DNA from: Lentisphaerota bacterium
GTDB taxonomy: Bacteria; Verrucomicrobiota; Lentisphaeria; Victivallales; Victivallaceae
Length of the DNA: 50,156 bases
Assembly: GCA_015061805.1 (NCBI GenBank)
Contig: SUVV01000019.1
Span: forward strand, 1 to 50,156
Reading direction: 5' to 3'
A program made the translations under genes and the position numbers. Positions within the stretch are counted from its first letter, which is position 1. Each line of letters starts with the position of its first letter. The notes under the pieces were generated by a model, which had not been told where the DNA came from, made no database searches, and saw nothing but the letters and a program-made list of their open reading frames with translations. Positions 7,335 to 16,903 of this stretch are shown piece by piece.

Positions 7335-8948
7335 TTACGCTTTTTTGCGTATTTTACGCATAAGGATTGCGATGACGTCGGAACACTCCGGAGAGCGCAG
7401 CAGATAACTGATCCCGAAATAGCCGATTGAGAATACTGTTCCAAGCGCGGCAAGGAAGATAAGTTCGCAACTCCAATGCGAAGAACTCCACGCTTCAAAA
7501 TAGCGGAGATAGATCCAGTACAAACCGCCCGCCACTCCGAGAGATACCGTCGCAGAACGGACAAAGGTCAATGCCGTCTTTACAGCATTGGCAATCATCT
7601 TTTCCCGACTGAGAAGCCACAGCAGAACCGCGTTTTGGAATATGGAAGAAAACACCGTTGCCAATGCAATACCGCCTTGGGCAAAACGGCGCATGAGAAT
7701 ATAGTTCAACCCAATATTCAGCACCGTTGCAACCGAAGAAACCACCAGAGTCGTCGTCATTTTTTTACGGGAATAAAATGCCGGCAAAAGAACTTTCAAT
7801 GAACAGAAAAACGGTATTCCCAAACTGTAAAACACCGCCACCCAATGTGCCGCCTGAAGATCCGAATTGGTGTAACGCCCACCCAGACACAGCACATGCA
7901 GCATATTGTTATGAAAAAATATTATCAATGCCGCCAACGGCAGAGTCACAAACCAAACCACCCGCAAACTGAATTCCAGACTGCGGCTGATCTCCCGGAT
8001 ATCTCCTGCCGCCGCTGCCCGGGACATTGTCGCCACCAGCACCGTTCCGAAACTCACCGCGACAAGTCCAATTGGAATATCCACGATACGGTAGACGTAA
8101 TTCAATGCCGGGATCGCCTGACTGTTCAAACTTGCCGCCATACTCTGGTCGATAACGAAACTCAACTGCAAAACTGAATATGAAACAATTCCGGGAAATG
8201 CCAGTTTCCAAAGTTTCCGGCAGATATCTTTTCCCTGAACAAAACAGCGAAAATTGGGAAAAAATCCAAGTTTCCACATCCACAATGTCACCAGAATCAA
8301 CTGCAGCGCTCCGGAAATCGGCACCAACCATGCCAGCATCGGCAAAAATTCTCCCGGCGACATCGCACATACCCACGCAATACTCAACCCCGCCAACAAA
8401 ACGATATTGAGCAAAAGTGAAACCATTGCCGGAAACATAAAACTTCCGGCATAGTTCAATACTGCCCCAACGACACCGGTCAGGCAAATAAAAAAACCGT
8501 AAGGCATCAGAATAATCAGCAGTTGAAACATCATCCGGATCCGGGGATAATTCAGAAATCCGATTTCCCAATCCGGAGAGTATTTCAAAATCAGCCAACT
8601 TACCAGAGAACCGGTCAGAACGATCACTGCCAAAATCGCTCCCAGCAGCAGAAAAACAAATGCCAACTGTTTTTTTGCCTTTTCCCTGCCCTCCCGGGCA
8701 TCGGTATCTGCGATCAACGGAATAAGCGCATTGGCAATCGCCCCCTCCCCCAGCACCCGGCGAAATAAATTTGCAATGGCAAAAGCAAAGAACCAGGCGC
8801 TGGCAACATCTCCACCACCGAAAACGGTCGATTCCAACCGCACCCGAACCAACCCGGTGATCCGGCTCAGCAAGGTGGCAAAGGACATGCCGAAACTGCT
8901 TTTCAACAGAGTTTTACCGGAGGTTTCAGTTGACTTATCTTTACTCAC
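7335..8948 (-). CDS. murJ: lipid II flippase MurJ (MviN family)
   Basis: 537 residues. The GTG at 8948 is chosen because GGGGAG lies seven bases upstream; it overlaps the preceding stop. The protein translocates lipid II across the cytoplasmic membrane for peptidoglycan synthesis. Family marks are the N-terminal SFATLLSRITGLVR stretch, then RRVLGEGAIANALIP, and about 14 hydrophobic segments across the whole length, characteristic of the MOP superfamily. It is the last gene of the long rplT-pheS-rib run and overlaps the gene before it by 8 bases, so the two are probably translationally coupled. Downstream is the CTCGTG hairpin element. The family call is secure; functional equivalence to E. 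coli MurJ is inferred. Confidence 0.95.
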   Translation of the reverse strand: MSKDKSTETSGKTLLKSSFGMSFATLLSRITGLVRVRLESTVFGGGDVASAWFFAFAIANLFRRVLGEGAIANALIPLIADTDAREGREKAKKQLAFVFLLLGAILAVIVLTGSLVSWLILKYSPDWEIGFLNYPRIRMMFQLLIILMPYGFFICLTGVVGAVLNYAGSFMFPAMVSLLLNIVLLAGLSIAWVCAMSPGEFLPMLAWLVPISGALQLILVTLWMWKLGFFPNFRCFVQGKDICRKLWKLAFPGIVSYSVLQLSFVIDQSMAASLNSQAIPALNYVYRIVDIPIGLVAVSFGTVLVATMSRAAAAGDIREISRSLEFSLRVVWFVTLPLAALIIFFHNNMLHVLCLGGRYTNSDLQAAHWVAVFYSLGIPFFCSLKVLLPAFYSRKKMTTTLVVSSVATVLNIGLNYILMRRFAQGGIALATVFSSIFQNAVLLWLLSREKMIANAVKTALTFVRSATVSLGVAGGLYWIYLRYFEAWSSSHWSCELIFLAALGTVFSIGYFGISYLLRSPECSDVIAILMRKIRKKA

Positions 8949-9690
8949 GGAAACACTCCCCGGCAAGAATATCCAGTTGACGGTAATTGTCCTCTCCGGC
9001 ACCGTGACCGGGAGAAAAGATCATATATTCATTTTCCCACGAACCTTTACGGGATACAGCGGAAATCCGCTTGACCGCCTCTGCACTCAAGTAATTGCAG
9101 CTGGCAACCTCAAAAGAAAGCCGCCACGAATCACACTTGAAAGGAAACATTTCAGCAAGTTGCGGGAGAAATTCAAAACTTCTCGGTTCGTGGACATGAA
9201 AATCGATCAGCAACCGGGTATAAACAGTGGAACTCTGCAAAAACTCCCGGGTGATACTCAATGCCGATTCAAAACTCTCTGGAACCCGCAATTCAAGAAG
9301 CAGATCGATACCGTAGCGGCTGACGATGCCCCGGATGCAGAGCATGAGATCTTTCAACCGGGCGGCATACGCCGGATCATCAGCGGCACGCCCCAGATCG
9401 GGAGTAAGTGTTGCACGACTCATACCGCATTTTGCCATTTGAATACAACGGCGATCGAGCAATTCAAGAAACTCCCGGCACACCTTGCCCGGGAACTCCG
9501 GCAAATCGGAAATTATCTTACGGGAAAGCAGTTCCCGGACTTGAAAACGGCACTCCGGATACGATTCCACAGCAGGAACGATGCGGTAATCGTCGAGCAA
9601 TTCGCCGAAAATCTCCACCCGTGAAAAATTCTTCAAACGTGCGAGAAGCCCGATCTCATCATATTCATAAAATGCAATTCCGCTGTCCAT
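8941..9690 (-). CDS. unrecognised protein, possibly TIM-barrel-like
   Basis: 249 residues from the ATG at 9690, with GAGG about ten bases upstream. It is soluble, has no signal peptide, and matches no family I can name. Alternating beta/alpha character and segments such as LLLELRVPES and LLIDFHVHEP near residues 150-190 resemble sugar-phosphate isomerase/AP-endonuclease type barrels, but I cannot place a full metal site, so that is only a guess. It lies between ribE (11-base gap) and murJ (8-base overlap), so it is part of the operon. Conservation of this position in relatives would suggest a cell-envelope or flavin link; nothing in the sequence shows which. Confidence 0.7.
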   Translation of the reverse strand: MDSGIAFYEYDEIGLLARLKNFSRVEIFGELLDDYRIVPAVESYPECRFQVRELLSRKIISDLPEFPGKVCREFLELLDRRCIQMAKCGMSRATLTPDLGRAADDPAYAARLKDLMLCIRGIVSRYGIDLLLELRVPESFESALSITREFLQSSTVYTRLLIDFHVHEPRSFEFLPQLAEMFPFKCDSWRLSFEVASCNYLSAEAVKRISAVSRKGSWENEYMIFSPGHGAGEDNYRQLDILAGECFRE

Positions 9691-9701
9691 AACCGCCCGC
9701 C

Positions 9702-10346
9702 TCAAAAGAATCCGGCATCCCGCAGGGTATCCATGGTGATACCGGAAGATTTTGACGACGCTCCGGCATATTGAAGCTGCCGGATGACATAACGCCCGAT
9801 GATATCATATTCAACGTTGATCAATGCGCCCTTTTTGCGGGAGACCAACGCAGTTTCCGCAAGTGTTACGGGAATCAGCCGGACACCGAAAAAATCATCG
9901 GCGGCTTCAACCACCGTAAGGGAAACTCCGTCCAAAGCGATACTGCCTTTTTCCACCACCAGCGGACGGTCTTCCTCCGGGAGCGCGACCAGAAGTTCCA
10001 TATCGCCGTCAGAAAGGCGTTTCAATTCAAGAATTTCAGAAGATCGGTCGACATGTCCCTGCACGATATGTCCGCCGAGCCGCGCTCCGGCGGCCATAGC
10101 GCGTTCCAGATTGACCTTTGCGCCGATGGGAAGTTTTCCCAGATTGGTGCGGCGCAAAGTTTCTTCCAGAGTATGAAACAACAGTTCTCCGGAAGGCAGG
10201 GCTTTTTCCAGAGTAAGGCAGCAGCCGTTTACAGCGATACTTTCGCCGTAGACCAGATCATCCCACGCTTTCTGCGGCGTGACCGCAATCTTTCCATTGC
10301 CGCGCTGACGGAGAATACCGACACCTTCGACCAATCCGGTAAACAT
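9702..10346 (-). CDS. ribE: riboflavin synthase, alpha subunit
   Basis: 214 residues, starting MFTGLVEGVG as in the family. It dismutates two 6,7-dimethyl-8-ribityllumazine molecules into riboflavin and 5-amino-6-ribitylamino-uracil. The two tandem lumazine-binding barrels are visible as an internal repeat: GESIAVNGCCLTL near 34 and KGSIALDGVSLTV near 132. GGHIVQGHVD lies between them. It follows ribD with a 6-base gap, so the pathway steps are clustered. The C-terminal tail past the second barrel is a little longer than minimal. Cytosolic trimer in known members. Confidence 0.96.
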   Translation of the reverse strand: MFTGLVEGVGILRQRGNGKIAVTPQKAWDDLVYGESIAVNGCCLTLEKALPSGELLFHTLEETLRRTNLGKLPIGAKVNLERAMAAGARLGGHIVQGHVDRSSEILELKRLSDGDMELLVALPEEDRPLVVEKGSIALDGVSLTVVEAADDFFGVRLIPVTLAETALVSRKKGALINVEYDIIGRYVIRQLQYAGASSKSSGITMDTLRDAGFF

Positions 10347-10352
10347 AGATTT

Positions 10353-11378
10353 TCACCCTTTCAAATATCCGCAAATGGCGATATCATCGCCGTATTGTTT
10401 GATTTCAACATCTTTAAGAGATTGCGCCTGGCGCATCAATTCCGGAGCGATACCGCCCACGACCGGGCGTCCGCTGCCGCCAAGCAGTTTGGGCGCAATA
10501 TGAAACTCGGCATAATCGACAACTCCGGCACGAAGCGCGCTGCCGGCGAGTTCACCGCCGCCTTCAAGCAGTACCGCAGTCATGCCGCACCTCCCGAGTT
10601 CTTTCAGAAACTCTTCCCATTTTCCGGCAGAGGAAAGATCAGCAATCATCGCATTGCCTTCCGGGAAATAACTTTTCAACTCCGCATCAGTGAAACTGGT
10701 ACTTGCCACGACCCGCAGGGGCTGACGTCCCCACTCTTCCGGTTCGCGCACCGTCAACTGCGGATGATCGAAACGTACCGTATTGGCTCCGACGATGACC
10801 GCATCACACAACCGGCGCAGTTCCTGAACCCGGCTGCGGGCTTCGGAACCGGTGACCCATTTGGAATCTCCGGTCGCAGTGGCAATATTGCCGTCCAGCG
10901 TCATTGCCATCTTGAGGATGACCAGCGGTTTCCCGGTCGTGACCCAGCAGAAAAAGGGACGATTCAATTTGCTGCAGAGATCACTTTCAACGCCGTATTC
11001 GACCTCAATGCCTTTGGCGCGCAGGATTTCGACTGCCCCGCCGTTGTGCCGGGGGTTGGGGTCAAGAGAACCGATGACCACTCTGGAAATACCATTGGCA
11101 ATGATCGCCTCGGTGCATGGAGGAGTCCGGCCGTAACTGGAACAGGGTTCAAGTGTGACATAAATGGTCGCGCCTCCGGCATCCAGACCGCGCGCTTTCA
11201 CATCTTTGAAAGCATTGACTTCGGCGTGAGCAGTTCCGGCTTTCTGATGATAACCGCGACCAATGATCTGACCGTCGCGAACAATTACCGCACCGACCAT
11301 GGGGTTGGGATTGGTGGTACCCCAGCCGAGTTTTGCCAGCGCCAGTGCTTCAAGCATAAAATCGCGGTCGGTCAGCAT
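10353..11378 (-). CDS. ribD: bifunctional diaminohydroxyphosphoribosylaminopyrimidine deaminase / uracil reductase
   Basis: 341 residues. It catalyses the deamination and reduction steps of riboflavin synthesis. The N-terminal half is a zinc deaminase: TNPNPMVGAVIV, HAEVNAF (zinc His and catalytic Glu) and EPCSSYGRTPPC (zinc Cys pair). The C-terminal half from about residue 145 is the NADPH reductase, starting KPLVILKMAMTLDG and containing LLEGGGELAGS. Length is normal. It starts 3 bases after ftsY. With ribE and ribH in the same operon only the GTP cyclohydrolase/DHBP synthase step (ribBA) is absent from this window. Confidence 0.96.
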   Translation of the reverse strand: MLTDRDFMLEALALAKLGWGTTNPNPMVGAVIVRDGQIIGRGYHQKAGTAHAEVNAFKDVKARGLDAGGATIYVTLEPCSSYGRTPPCTEAIIANGISRVVIGSLDPNPRHNGGAVEILRAKGIEVEYGVESDLCSKLNRPFFCWVTTGKPLVILKMAMTLDGNIATATGDSKWVTGSEARSRVQELRRLCDAVIVGANTVRFDHPQLTVREPEEWGRQPLRVVASTSFTDAELKSYFPEGNAMIADLSSAGKWEEFLKELGRCGMTAVLLEGGGELAGSALRAGVVDYAEFHIAPKLLGGSGRPVVGGIAPELMRQAQSLKDVEIKQYGDDIAICGYLKG

Positions 11379-11381
11379 GAA

Positions 11382-12308
11382 TTATTTTTCCTCCAGACCG
11401 AAAAGTGCATCGGCATAATATTCCGGCTCGAATTCCTGCAGATCTTCCGGGCTTTCACCCAGACCGATGTAGAAGATCGGAAGATCGAACTCCCGGTGCA
11501 GTGCTACTGCCATACCACCCTTGCCGGTTCCGTCAAGTTTGGTGATTGCCAATCCGGTAACTCCGGCACACTTGCTGAATTCCCGTGCCTGCGTTACCAC
11601 ATTGGCACCCAGACTGGAATCAACGGTAAGCCAGACTTCGTGAGGTGCGCCGGGATATGCTTTGTTGACGGAACGGCGGATCTTCTCCAGTTCTGCCATC
11701 AGATTCTGCTGATTGTGCTGACGTCCGGCGGTATCGATCAACAGAAAATCGGCTTCCCGAGCCACCGCCGCGCTGGCAGCATCAAATGCCACGCTGGCCG
11801 GGTCGGCGCCGTGACGGGAGGAAACGACCTGACATCCGGTGCGTTCTCCCCACAACTGCAGCTGTTCGACCGCCGCCGCCCGGAAAGTATCACAGGCGGC
11901 GAGGATGACCTTTTTGCCTTCGCCTTTAAGTTTGGCGGCAAGTTTTCCGATAGTGGTGGTCTTGCCGCTGCCGTTGACACCGACCATCAGGATCACAGTC
12001 GGACCGCCGTTTTCGGGGCGGTTGATCGGACGCTGACCGTTTTTCAATATTTCCGCGACCTGATTGCGGGCGGAAATGACCAGATCGGCGTCGGTGGCAA
12101 GTTCTCCGCGTTCATACTGTTCGCGGATCTCTCCGGTGATCTGCAGCGCCGCCGGCACGCCGAAATCGGCAGAAATAAGCAACGCTTCAAGATCATCGAA
12201 ACTCTCTTTGCCGTGGATTTTGATCCCGGTAAAAACGGATGTCACCACTCTGCTGAGTTTGGTCGCGCTTTTAGCCAAGCCGCGCTTGAATATCGAAAAA
12301 ATAGACAT
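11382..12308 (-). CDS. ftsY: signal recognition particle receptor FtsY
   Basis: 308 residues. This SRP-receptor GTPase docks ribosome-nascent chain complexes to the membrane translocon. The protein is essentially the NG domain; the long acidic A domain of E. coli FtsY is absent, as in many bacteria. GTPase motifs: GVNGSGKTTTIGKL (P-loop), DTFRAAAVEQL, DTAGRQHNQ and TKLDGTGKGG, with the closing GLGESPEDLQEF. It sits between nusB and ribD with gaps of 11 and 3 bases, so it is co-transcribed with riboflavin genes, presumably for historical rather than functional reasons. Confidence 0.97.
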   Translation of the reverse strand: MSIFSIFKRGLAKSATKLSRVVTSVFTGIKIHGKESFDDLEALLISADFGVPAALQITGEIREQYERGELATDADLVISARNQVAEILKNGQRPINRPENGGPTVILMVGVNGSGKTTTIGKLAAKLKGEGKKVILAACDTFRAAAVEQLQLWGERTGCQVVSSRHGADPASVAFDAASAAVAREADFLLIDTAGRQHNQQNLMAELEKIRRSVNKAYPGAPHEVWLTVDSSLGANVVTQAREFSKCAGVTGLAITKLDGTGKGGMAVALHREFDLPIFYIGLGESPEDLQEFEPEYYADALFGLEEK

Positions 12309-12319
12309 TAAACTTAAAA

Positions 12320-12811
12320 TTATTGTTCAGATTTGGTAAATTCACGATTTTTGATGGCGTTAAGCACACCGTTGATAAAATTACCGGCATCGACTCCGGA
12401 AAAATCTCTGGCGATCTCAACTGCTTCATCAATACTCACCACCAGCGGCACATCATCAAAGAAACGCATCTCCGCGACTGCGACCCGCATGATATTGCGG
12501 TCGACATGGGAAAGTCTTTCCCATCCCCAGTTTTCGCAGTAACGGCAGATGATTTCATCGATGGAGTCCCGCTCGATCGTAACGCGTTCATAAAGTTTCC
12601 GGGCATACTCTTCGGCGCGGTGAGCCTGACGGTTGTCTTTCATCTGGAACTCATCGCGGGCGGTTTCCAAAAACTGAGTGAACCCGGCGGCACCCGGAAC
12701 CTCTTCCCGTAAATCACAGCCGAAAAGAAATTCCATCGCCAGTTCGCGGCCGAGCCGCTTGGAGTGCATCGGCACACCGGATTCGTCAATGCTGCTGGAA
12801 AAATCACTCAT
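12320..12811 (-). CDS. nusB: transcription antitermination factor NusB
   Basis: 163 residues. It binds boxA RNA with S10 (NusE) and promotes antitermination of rRNA operons. The all-helical NusB fold is recognisable from [13 protein letters not shown] at the start, [14 protein letters not shown] in the middle and the C-terminal block [18 protein letters not shown] followed by FINGVLNAI. The N-terminus carries about 15 extra residues before the first helix. Its start overlaps the ribH stop by four bases (ATGA), a coupling of ribH and nusB seen in many bacteria. Confidence 0.94.
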   Translation of the reverse strand: MSDFSSSIDESGVPMHSKRLGRELAMEFLFGCDLREEVPGAAGFTQFLETARDEFQMKDNRQAHRAEEYARKLYERVTIERDSIDEIICRYCENWGWERLSHVDRNIMRVAVAEMRFFDDVPLVVSIDEAVEIARDFSGVDAGNFINGVLNAIKNREFTKSEQ

Positions 12812-13293
12812 TTCTTCAGCACCCGGGTCAGATTCGCCATTTCAATCGCCGCCAGAGCCGCATCGACACCCTTGTTGCCGGCTTTGGTTCCGCTGCGTTC
12901 GATAGCCTGTTCAAGATTGTCGGCGGTGATCATGCCGTAGGTAACAGGAACGCCGCTTTCCAGACTGATCTGCGCCAGACCTTTGGCAACTTCAGAGTTG
13001 ATGTAGGAAGCGTGAGGGGTCGCACCCTGAATGACCACGCCAAGCGCCATCACAGCATCAAATCCGCCTTTCTGAACCATCTGCTTGACGGCGAAGGGGA
13101 TCTCATAGGAACCCGGAACGTAGGCGACCGAAACATCTTCGGCATCGCCGCCGTGACGGACAATGGCATCGATGGCGCCGGAGAGCAGACGGCTGACAAA
13201 AAAATCATTGAATCTTCCGCAGACGATACCGAACTTCAAACCTTTGGCATCAAGAGTGCCTTCATAAACTTTACCGGCAGTTTTATTCAACAT
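12808..13293 (-). CDS. ribH: 6,7-dimethyl-8-ribityllumazine synthase
   Basis: 161 residues. It condenses 5-amino-6-ribitylamino-uracil with dihydroxybutanone phosphate to give lumazine, the substrate of ribE. Family motifs: [25 protein letters not shown] and [16 protein letters not shown], whose His is the catalytic residue in known enzymes, then [17 protein letters not shown]. Length is normal for the icosahedral or pentameric enzymes. It starts 12 bases after pheT, in one transcription unit with the tRNA synthetase genes. Confidence 0.96.
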   Translation of the reverse strand: MLNKTAGKVYEGTLDAKGLKFGIVCGRFNDFFVSRLLSGAIDAIVRHGGDAEDVSVAYVPGSYEIPFAVKQMVQKGGFDAVMALGVVIQGATPHASYINSEVAKGLAQISLESGVPVTYGMITADNLEQAIERSGTKAGNKGVDAALAAIEMANLTRVLKK

Positions 13294-13305
13294 AGTACAA
13301 TCTCC

Positions 13306-15711
13306 TTATCTCAATTCAACATTCAATTCCGCCGCAAGACGGTTGCGAACCTTATCCATCGCCGCATTGACTTCGGCATCGGTCAAAGTCCGTTCCCGGT
13401 TGCGGAAACTCAAACTGTAAGCCATACTCTTTTTACCCTGCTGCTTGAGCGCATCATCGACAAAGATATCGAAGAGACGCACCGATTCCAGATTGGCAAC
13501 TTTGCAGCGCCGCAGGAAATCAAGAACCGTACCGGATTCCAGCGCGGCGGGCGCAAGGAAAGCGATATCGCGGGCAGTTCCCGGATACTGGGGCAGTTCT
13601 TTATAGGATTTGGAAGAGTGTTCCGATGCCGCCAGCAGTTTTTCAAAATCGATCTGGGCAAAGAAGACCGGAGCAGCGTTGCGCCATTTGGCGGAAAATT
13701 CCGGAGCAAGCTGTCCGAAACGTCCGGCGCTCTTGCCTTCGAGCTGCAGTTCCATCACGCACTTATCAGCGAATCTGCCATCATTTTCGGCAGGGATGAC
13801 CAGACGGTAGTTGCGGATATTGAGGCGTTCGAGCAGGACTTCGACTTCGCCCTTGATATCGAAGAAGTCATAGTCGGCTTCGCCCTCAGCGGAGAAGCGT
13901 TCCGGGTGGCGGCGGCCGGTGAGAAGCATCAGCAGTTCGTAACGTTCTTCCGGGAATTTCGCAGCATTCTTGCAAAAAGCCTTGTCCAGTTCAAACAGTT
14001 TCATATCCCGGTTGCCGCGGGCGATATTGCGGCCGACGGTGGCAATCATCTCACCCAGCAGTCCGGGGCGCATCCAGGCGCTGTCCGGGCTGAGCGGGTT
14101 GGACAATTCGACGAGGTCGGCTTTTTCAAACCGCTTGTCAGCCAGCGCCGAAGCGGTGCTGACGATACTGTAGTGGATACATTCATAATATCCCATACCG
14201 ATGATGCAGTCGCGGATCTTGCGGATGGGAGTATAGACATCTTCGCTGGTCGAATGGCAGAATTTACCCTGAACCGGGATTGCCGGGATCTTGTCCAGGC
14301 CGTCGATACGGGCAACTTCTTCCGCCAAATCAGCTTCGCGGGTGAGATCAAGCCGGAAAAGCGGCGCCGTCACCACGCAGGAACTGTCGGTGATATTGTC
14401 GACCTTGAGCGAAAGACCGCGCAAAATCTCAACAATGCGATCATTGGTAACATCGGTTCCGATCAGTGAACGGATCCGTTCAAACCGGCAGTTGATAACC
14501 GGTTCCGCCGGACGGACACCGGCGACTTCCACAGGAGCGCTGGCAAGTTCACCGCCGGTGCAGGCAATGATCAACTGGCAGGCGCGGATGGAAGCACTTT
14601 CCGCCATGTCGTAATCGACACCGCGTTCATAACGGTAACTTGCATCGGTGGAAATACCAAGTTCGCGGCTGGTGGTGCGGATGTGGGATGATTTGAAAAC
14701 CGCACTTTCCAACAGGATTTCAGTGGTGCTTTCGGTAACACCGGAATTTTCTCCGCCCATGACACCGGCGAGAGCCATCGGCTTTTCGGCGTCAGCGATA
14801 ACGAAGTGTTTTTCATTCAATTCAATGACCTTGCCGTCAAGCAGAGTGATCTTTTCTCCGGCTTTGGCGCGGCGGGCAACCACCCGGTTTCCGGCGAGAG
14901 TCGCACGGTCAAAGGCATGAAGCGGCTGACCGAGTTCCATCATCACGAAATTGGTGATATCGACCACATTGTTGATAGAGCGCAAACCGATGCTTTCCAG
15001 ACGTTCCCGGAGCCAATCGGGACTGGGACCGACTTTGACATTTTTGATGACCCGGCCGATGTAGCGGGGGCAGAGTTCTTTGTCTTCGACAGTCACCAGA
15101 TCGGGGATGGCGATGGAACACTCCGGAATTGAGATCTCCGGCAGACGGGCCTCACACTGCAGCTGGCAGGAAACATCCCGCGCCACGCCCCAGATGGAAA
15201 GACAATCCGGACGGTTGGGGGTGATTTCCAACTCAAGCCGGGTATCTCCCGGATAGAGTGATTCGATGGAAGTTCCAAGAACCGTGTCAGCGGGCAGGAT
15301 CATCAGACCGTCATTGTTATCGGAGATACCGAGTTCCTCCTCACTGCACATCATGCCGAAAGATTCAACACCGCGCAGCTTGGAACGTTTGATTTTGAAT
15401 TCGCCTTCCGGAGTGGTGAAGACCGTACCGATCTTGGCAAGCGGCACGATACATCCGGCATCGCAGTTGGGAGCGCCGCAGACGATCTGCAGTTCTTCGC
15501 TGCCGTCGGTGACTTTGCAGACCGAAAGATGATCGCTTCCGGGATGGGGATTGCGTTCAAGAATCCTGGCGGCGACGACACCGGCAGGAACCGTTGACAT
15601 TTTTTCAACATGTTCAACTTCAATACCCGCCATGGTCAATTTATGACACAGCACCTTGTCATCGCAATCAAGCGCGACATAATCGGCGAGCCATTTGCGT
15701 GAAATATCCAT
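13306..15711 (-). CDS. pheT: phenylalanyl-tRNA synthetase, beta subunit
   Basis: 801 residues, full length. Beta subunit of the alpha2-beta2 enzyme; it binds tRNA-Phe and edits misacylated Tyr. Domains in order: N-terminal EMAP-like tRNA-binding domain (about 40-150, VVAARILERNPHPGSDHLSV), B3/B4 editing domain, B5 domain, a catalytic-like domain, and the C-terminal FDX-ACB domain from about 705 (ELPQYPGTARDIAF to RTLTDAEVNAAMD). It follows pheS by 18 bases and precedes ribH by 12, so all three are one unit. Confidence 0.97.
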   Translation of the reverse strand: MDISRKWLADYVALDCDDKVLCHKLTMAGIEVEHVEKMSTVPAGVVAARILERNPHPGSDHLSVCKVTDGSEELQIVCGAPNCDAGCIVPLAKIGTVFTTPEGEFKIKRSKLRGVESFGMMCSEEELGISDNNDGLMILPADTVLGTSIESLYPGDTRLELEITPNRPDCLSIWGVARDVSCQLQCEARLPEISIPECSIAIPDLVTVEDKELCPRYIGRVIKNVKVGPSPDWLRERLESIGLRSINNVVDITNFVMMELGQPLHAFDRATLAGNRVVARRAKAGEKITLLDGKVIELNEKHFVIADAEKPMALAGVMGGENSGVTESTTEILLESAVFKSSHIRTTSRELGISTDASYRYERGVDYDMAESASIRACQLIIACTGGELASAPVEVAGVRPAEPVINCRFERIRSLIGTDVTNDRIVEILRGLSLKVDNITDSSCVVTAPLFRLDLTREADLAEEVARIDGLDKIPAIPVQGKFCHSTSEDVYTPIRKIRDCIIGMGYYECIHYSIVSTASALADKRFEKADLVELSNPLSPDSAWMRPGLLGEMIATVGRNIARGNRDMKLFELDKAFCKNAAKFPEERYELLMLLTGRRHPERFSAEGEADYDFFDIKGEVEVLLERLNIRNYRLVIPAENDGRFADKCVMELQLEGKSAGRFGQLAPEFSAKWRNAAPVFFAQIDFEKLLAASEHSSKSYKELPQYPGTARDIAFLAPAALESGTVLDFLRRCKVANLESVRLFDIFVDDALKQQGKKSMAYSLSFRNRERTLTDAEVNAAMDKVRNRLAAELNVELR

Positions 15712-15729
15712 TATTCAGCCCTCTCTAAC

Positions 15730-16746
15730 TCAAAATTGTCCCAGGAAACGGACATCGTTATCATACAAAAAGCGCAAATCAGGAATCCGGTAACGCAGCA
15801 TGGCAAGGCGTTCCAGACCGAGTCCGAAAGCATATCCGCTCCAGATTTCCGGATCGATACCGACATTTTTCAACACGTTGGGATCGACCATGCCGGCACC
15901 GGCGATCTCGATCCAGCCGGACTGTTTGCAGACGTTGCATCCCTTACCGCCGCAGACCACGCAGGAGAAGTCATATTCCACGCTGGGTTCGGTGAAGGGG
16001 AAGAAGTGGGGACGCAACCGGATCTTGACATCTTTGCCGAACATCTCCCAGGCAAAGTTCTGCAGCACGCTCTTGAGGTCAGCCATGGAAACATTGCGGT
16101 CGATATACAAACCTTCGATCTGGTGGAAGTTCATACCATGAGTGGCATCCGGAGTGTCCCGGCGGAATACCCGGCCCGGAGCAACGATGCGAACCGGCAG
16201 GGAGTGAGTTTCCATGACCCGCACCTGAACCGGGCTGGTCTGAGAACGCAGAATTCTGCCGTCGGGGAAATAAAAGGTATCTTTAGGGTCGCGGGAGGGA
16301 TGATCGTCCGGAGTGTTCAACGCATCGAAGTTGTGATAGATATCTTCGATTTCCGGGCCATCGACCGCGATAAAACCCATACGTCCGAAGACTTCAACGC
16401 ACTCGTCGGTCAACTGGGTGATGGGGTGACGGTGTCCGCAGCCGGAACGGCGGCCGGGCAGAGTCAGGTCAAGCGCCTCGTTTCCGGCAGAAGCACTCTT
16501 GTTTTTGGCAAGCGCTTCGTTGAGGGCATCCTGGATTTTGGTGCGGCCGGTATTGAAGGCACTTCCGGTTTCCCGTCGCTCTTCCGGAGGAACGCTGCCC
16601 ATTTTCTTGGATAATTCAGGAAAGAGTCCGTTGCGGCCGAGATAAGCGATACGCACGGCTTCCAAAGCGGCGCTGTCCTGGGCGGCGGCGATCTTTTCCA
16701 CAGCTTCGGCTGCGGCGCGATTCACTGCTTCGATGATTTCGTTCAT
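15730..16746 (-). CDS. pheS: phenylalanyl-tRNA synthetase, alpha subunit
   Basis: 338 residues. Catalytic subunit that attaches Phe to tRNA-Phe. It has an N-terminal coiled coil (about 1-90), then class II motifs: HPITQLTDECVEVFGRMGF, FRRDTPDATHGMNFHQIEG, and the closing GLGLERLAMLRYRIPDLR. A Cys-rich insert (CVVCGGKGCNVC) is the one common in bacterial PheS. The start ATG is 157 bases after rplT, and the gap contains a terminator/attenuator hairpin (16832-16885), so expression relative to rplT is probably set by read-through. Confidence 0.97.
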   Translation of the reverse strand: MNEIIEAVNRAAAEAVEKIAAAQDSAALEAVRIAYLGRNGLFPELSKKMGSVPPEERRETGSAFNTGRTKIQDALNEALAKNKSASAGNEALDLTLPGRRSGCGHRHPITQLTDECVEVFGRMGFIAVDGPEIEDIYHNFDALNTPDDHPSRDPKDTFYFPDGRILRSQTSPVQVRVMETHSLPVRIVAPGRVFRRDTPDATHGMNFHQIEGLYIDRNVSMADLKSVLQNFAWEMFGKDVKIRLRPHFFPFTEPSVEYDFSCVVCGGKGCNVCKQSGWIEIAGAGMVDPNVLKNVGIDPEIWSGYAFGLGLERLAMLRYRIPDLRFLYDNDVRFLGQF

Positions 16747-16831
16747 AAAGATACCAGAGATTGTTTTGTTTCAAATTTTATGTTATAAATCCGGTTTTTC
16801 TGTATCCCGGATGAAAAATCATTCTCATAAA

Positions 16832-16885
16832 AACAAAAAGCAACCTGGAAACGGTGAAGTAGGTCACCATCTCAGGCTGCTTTTT
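16832..16885 (-). terminator. terminator or attenuator between rplT and pheS
   Basis: On the minus strand AGCAGCCTG pairs with CAGGTTGCT, using one G-U pair that would be an A-C mismatch on the other strand. A nested GGTGA/TCACC stem lies inside, and TTTTTGTTTTT follows. It sits where E. coli has the pheM leader and pheST attenuator. A short open frame after the hairpin (MRMIFHPGYRKTGFIT) is not clearly a Phe leader. Confidence 0.75.
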
Positions 16886-16903
16886 TTGGATTCTGCTTCG
16901 GAA

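Noticed and set aside
9771..12311. An 846-codon open frame on the plus strand antisense to ribE, ribD and ftsY
   Set aside because: The opposite strand carries three unmistakable genes; long antisense frames are common here because of the strong third-position bias.
9702..13306. FMN riboswitch for the rib genes
   Set aside because: The rib genes lie inside an operon with gaps of at most 12 bases; no room for the aptamer and no conserved core seen.
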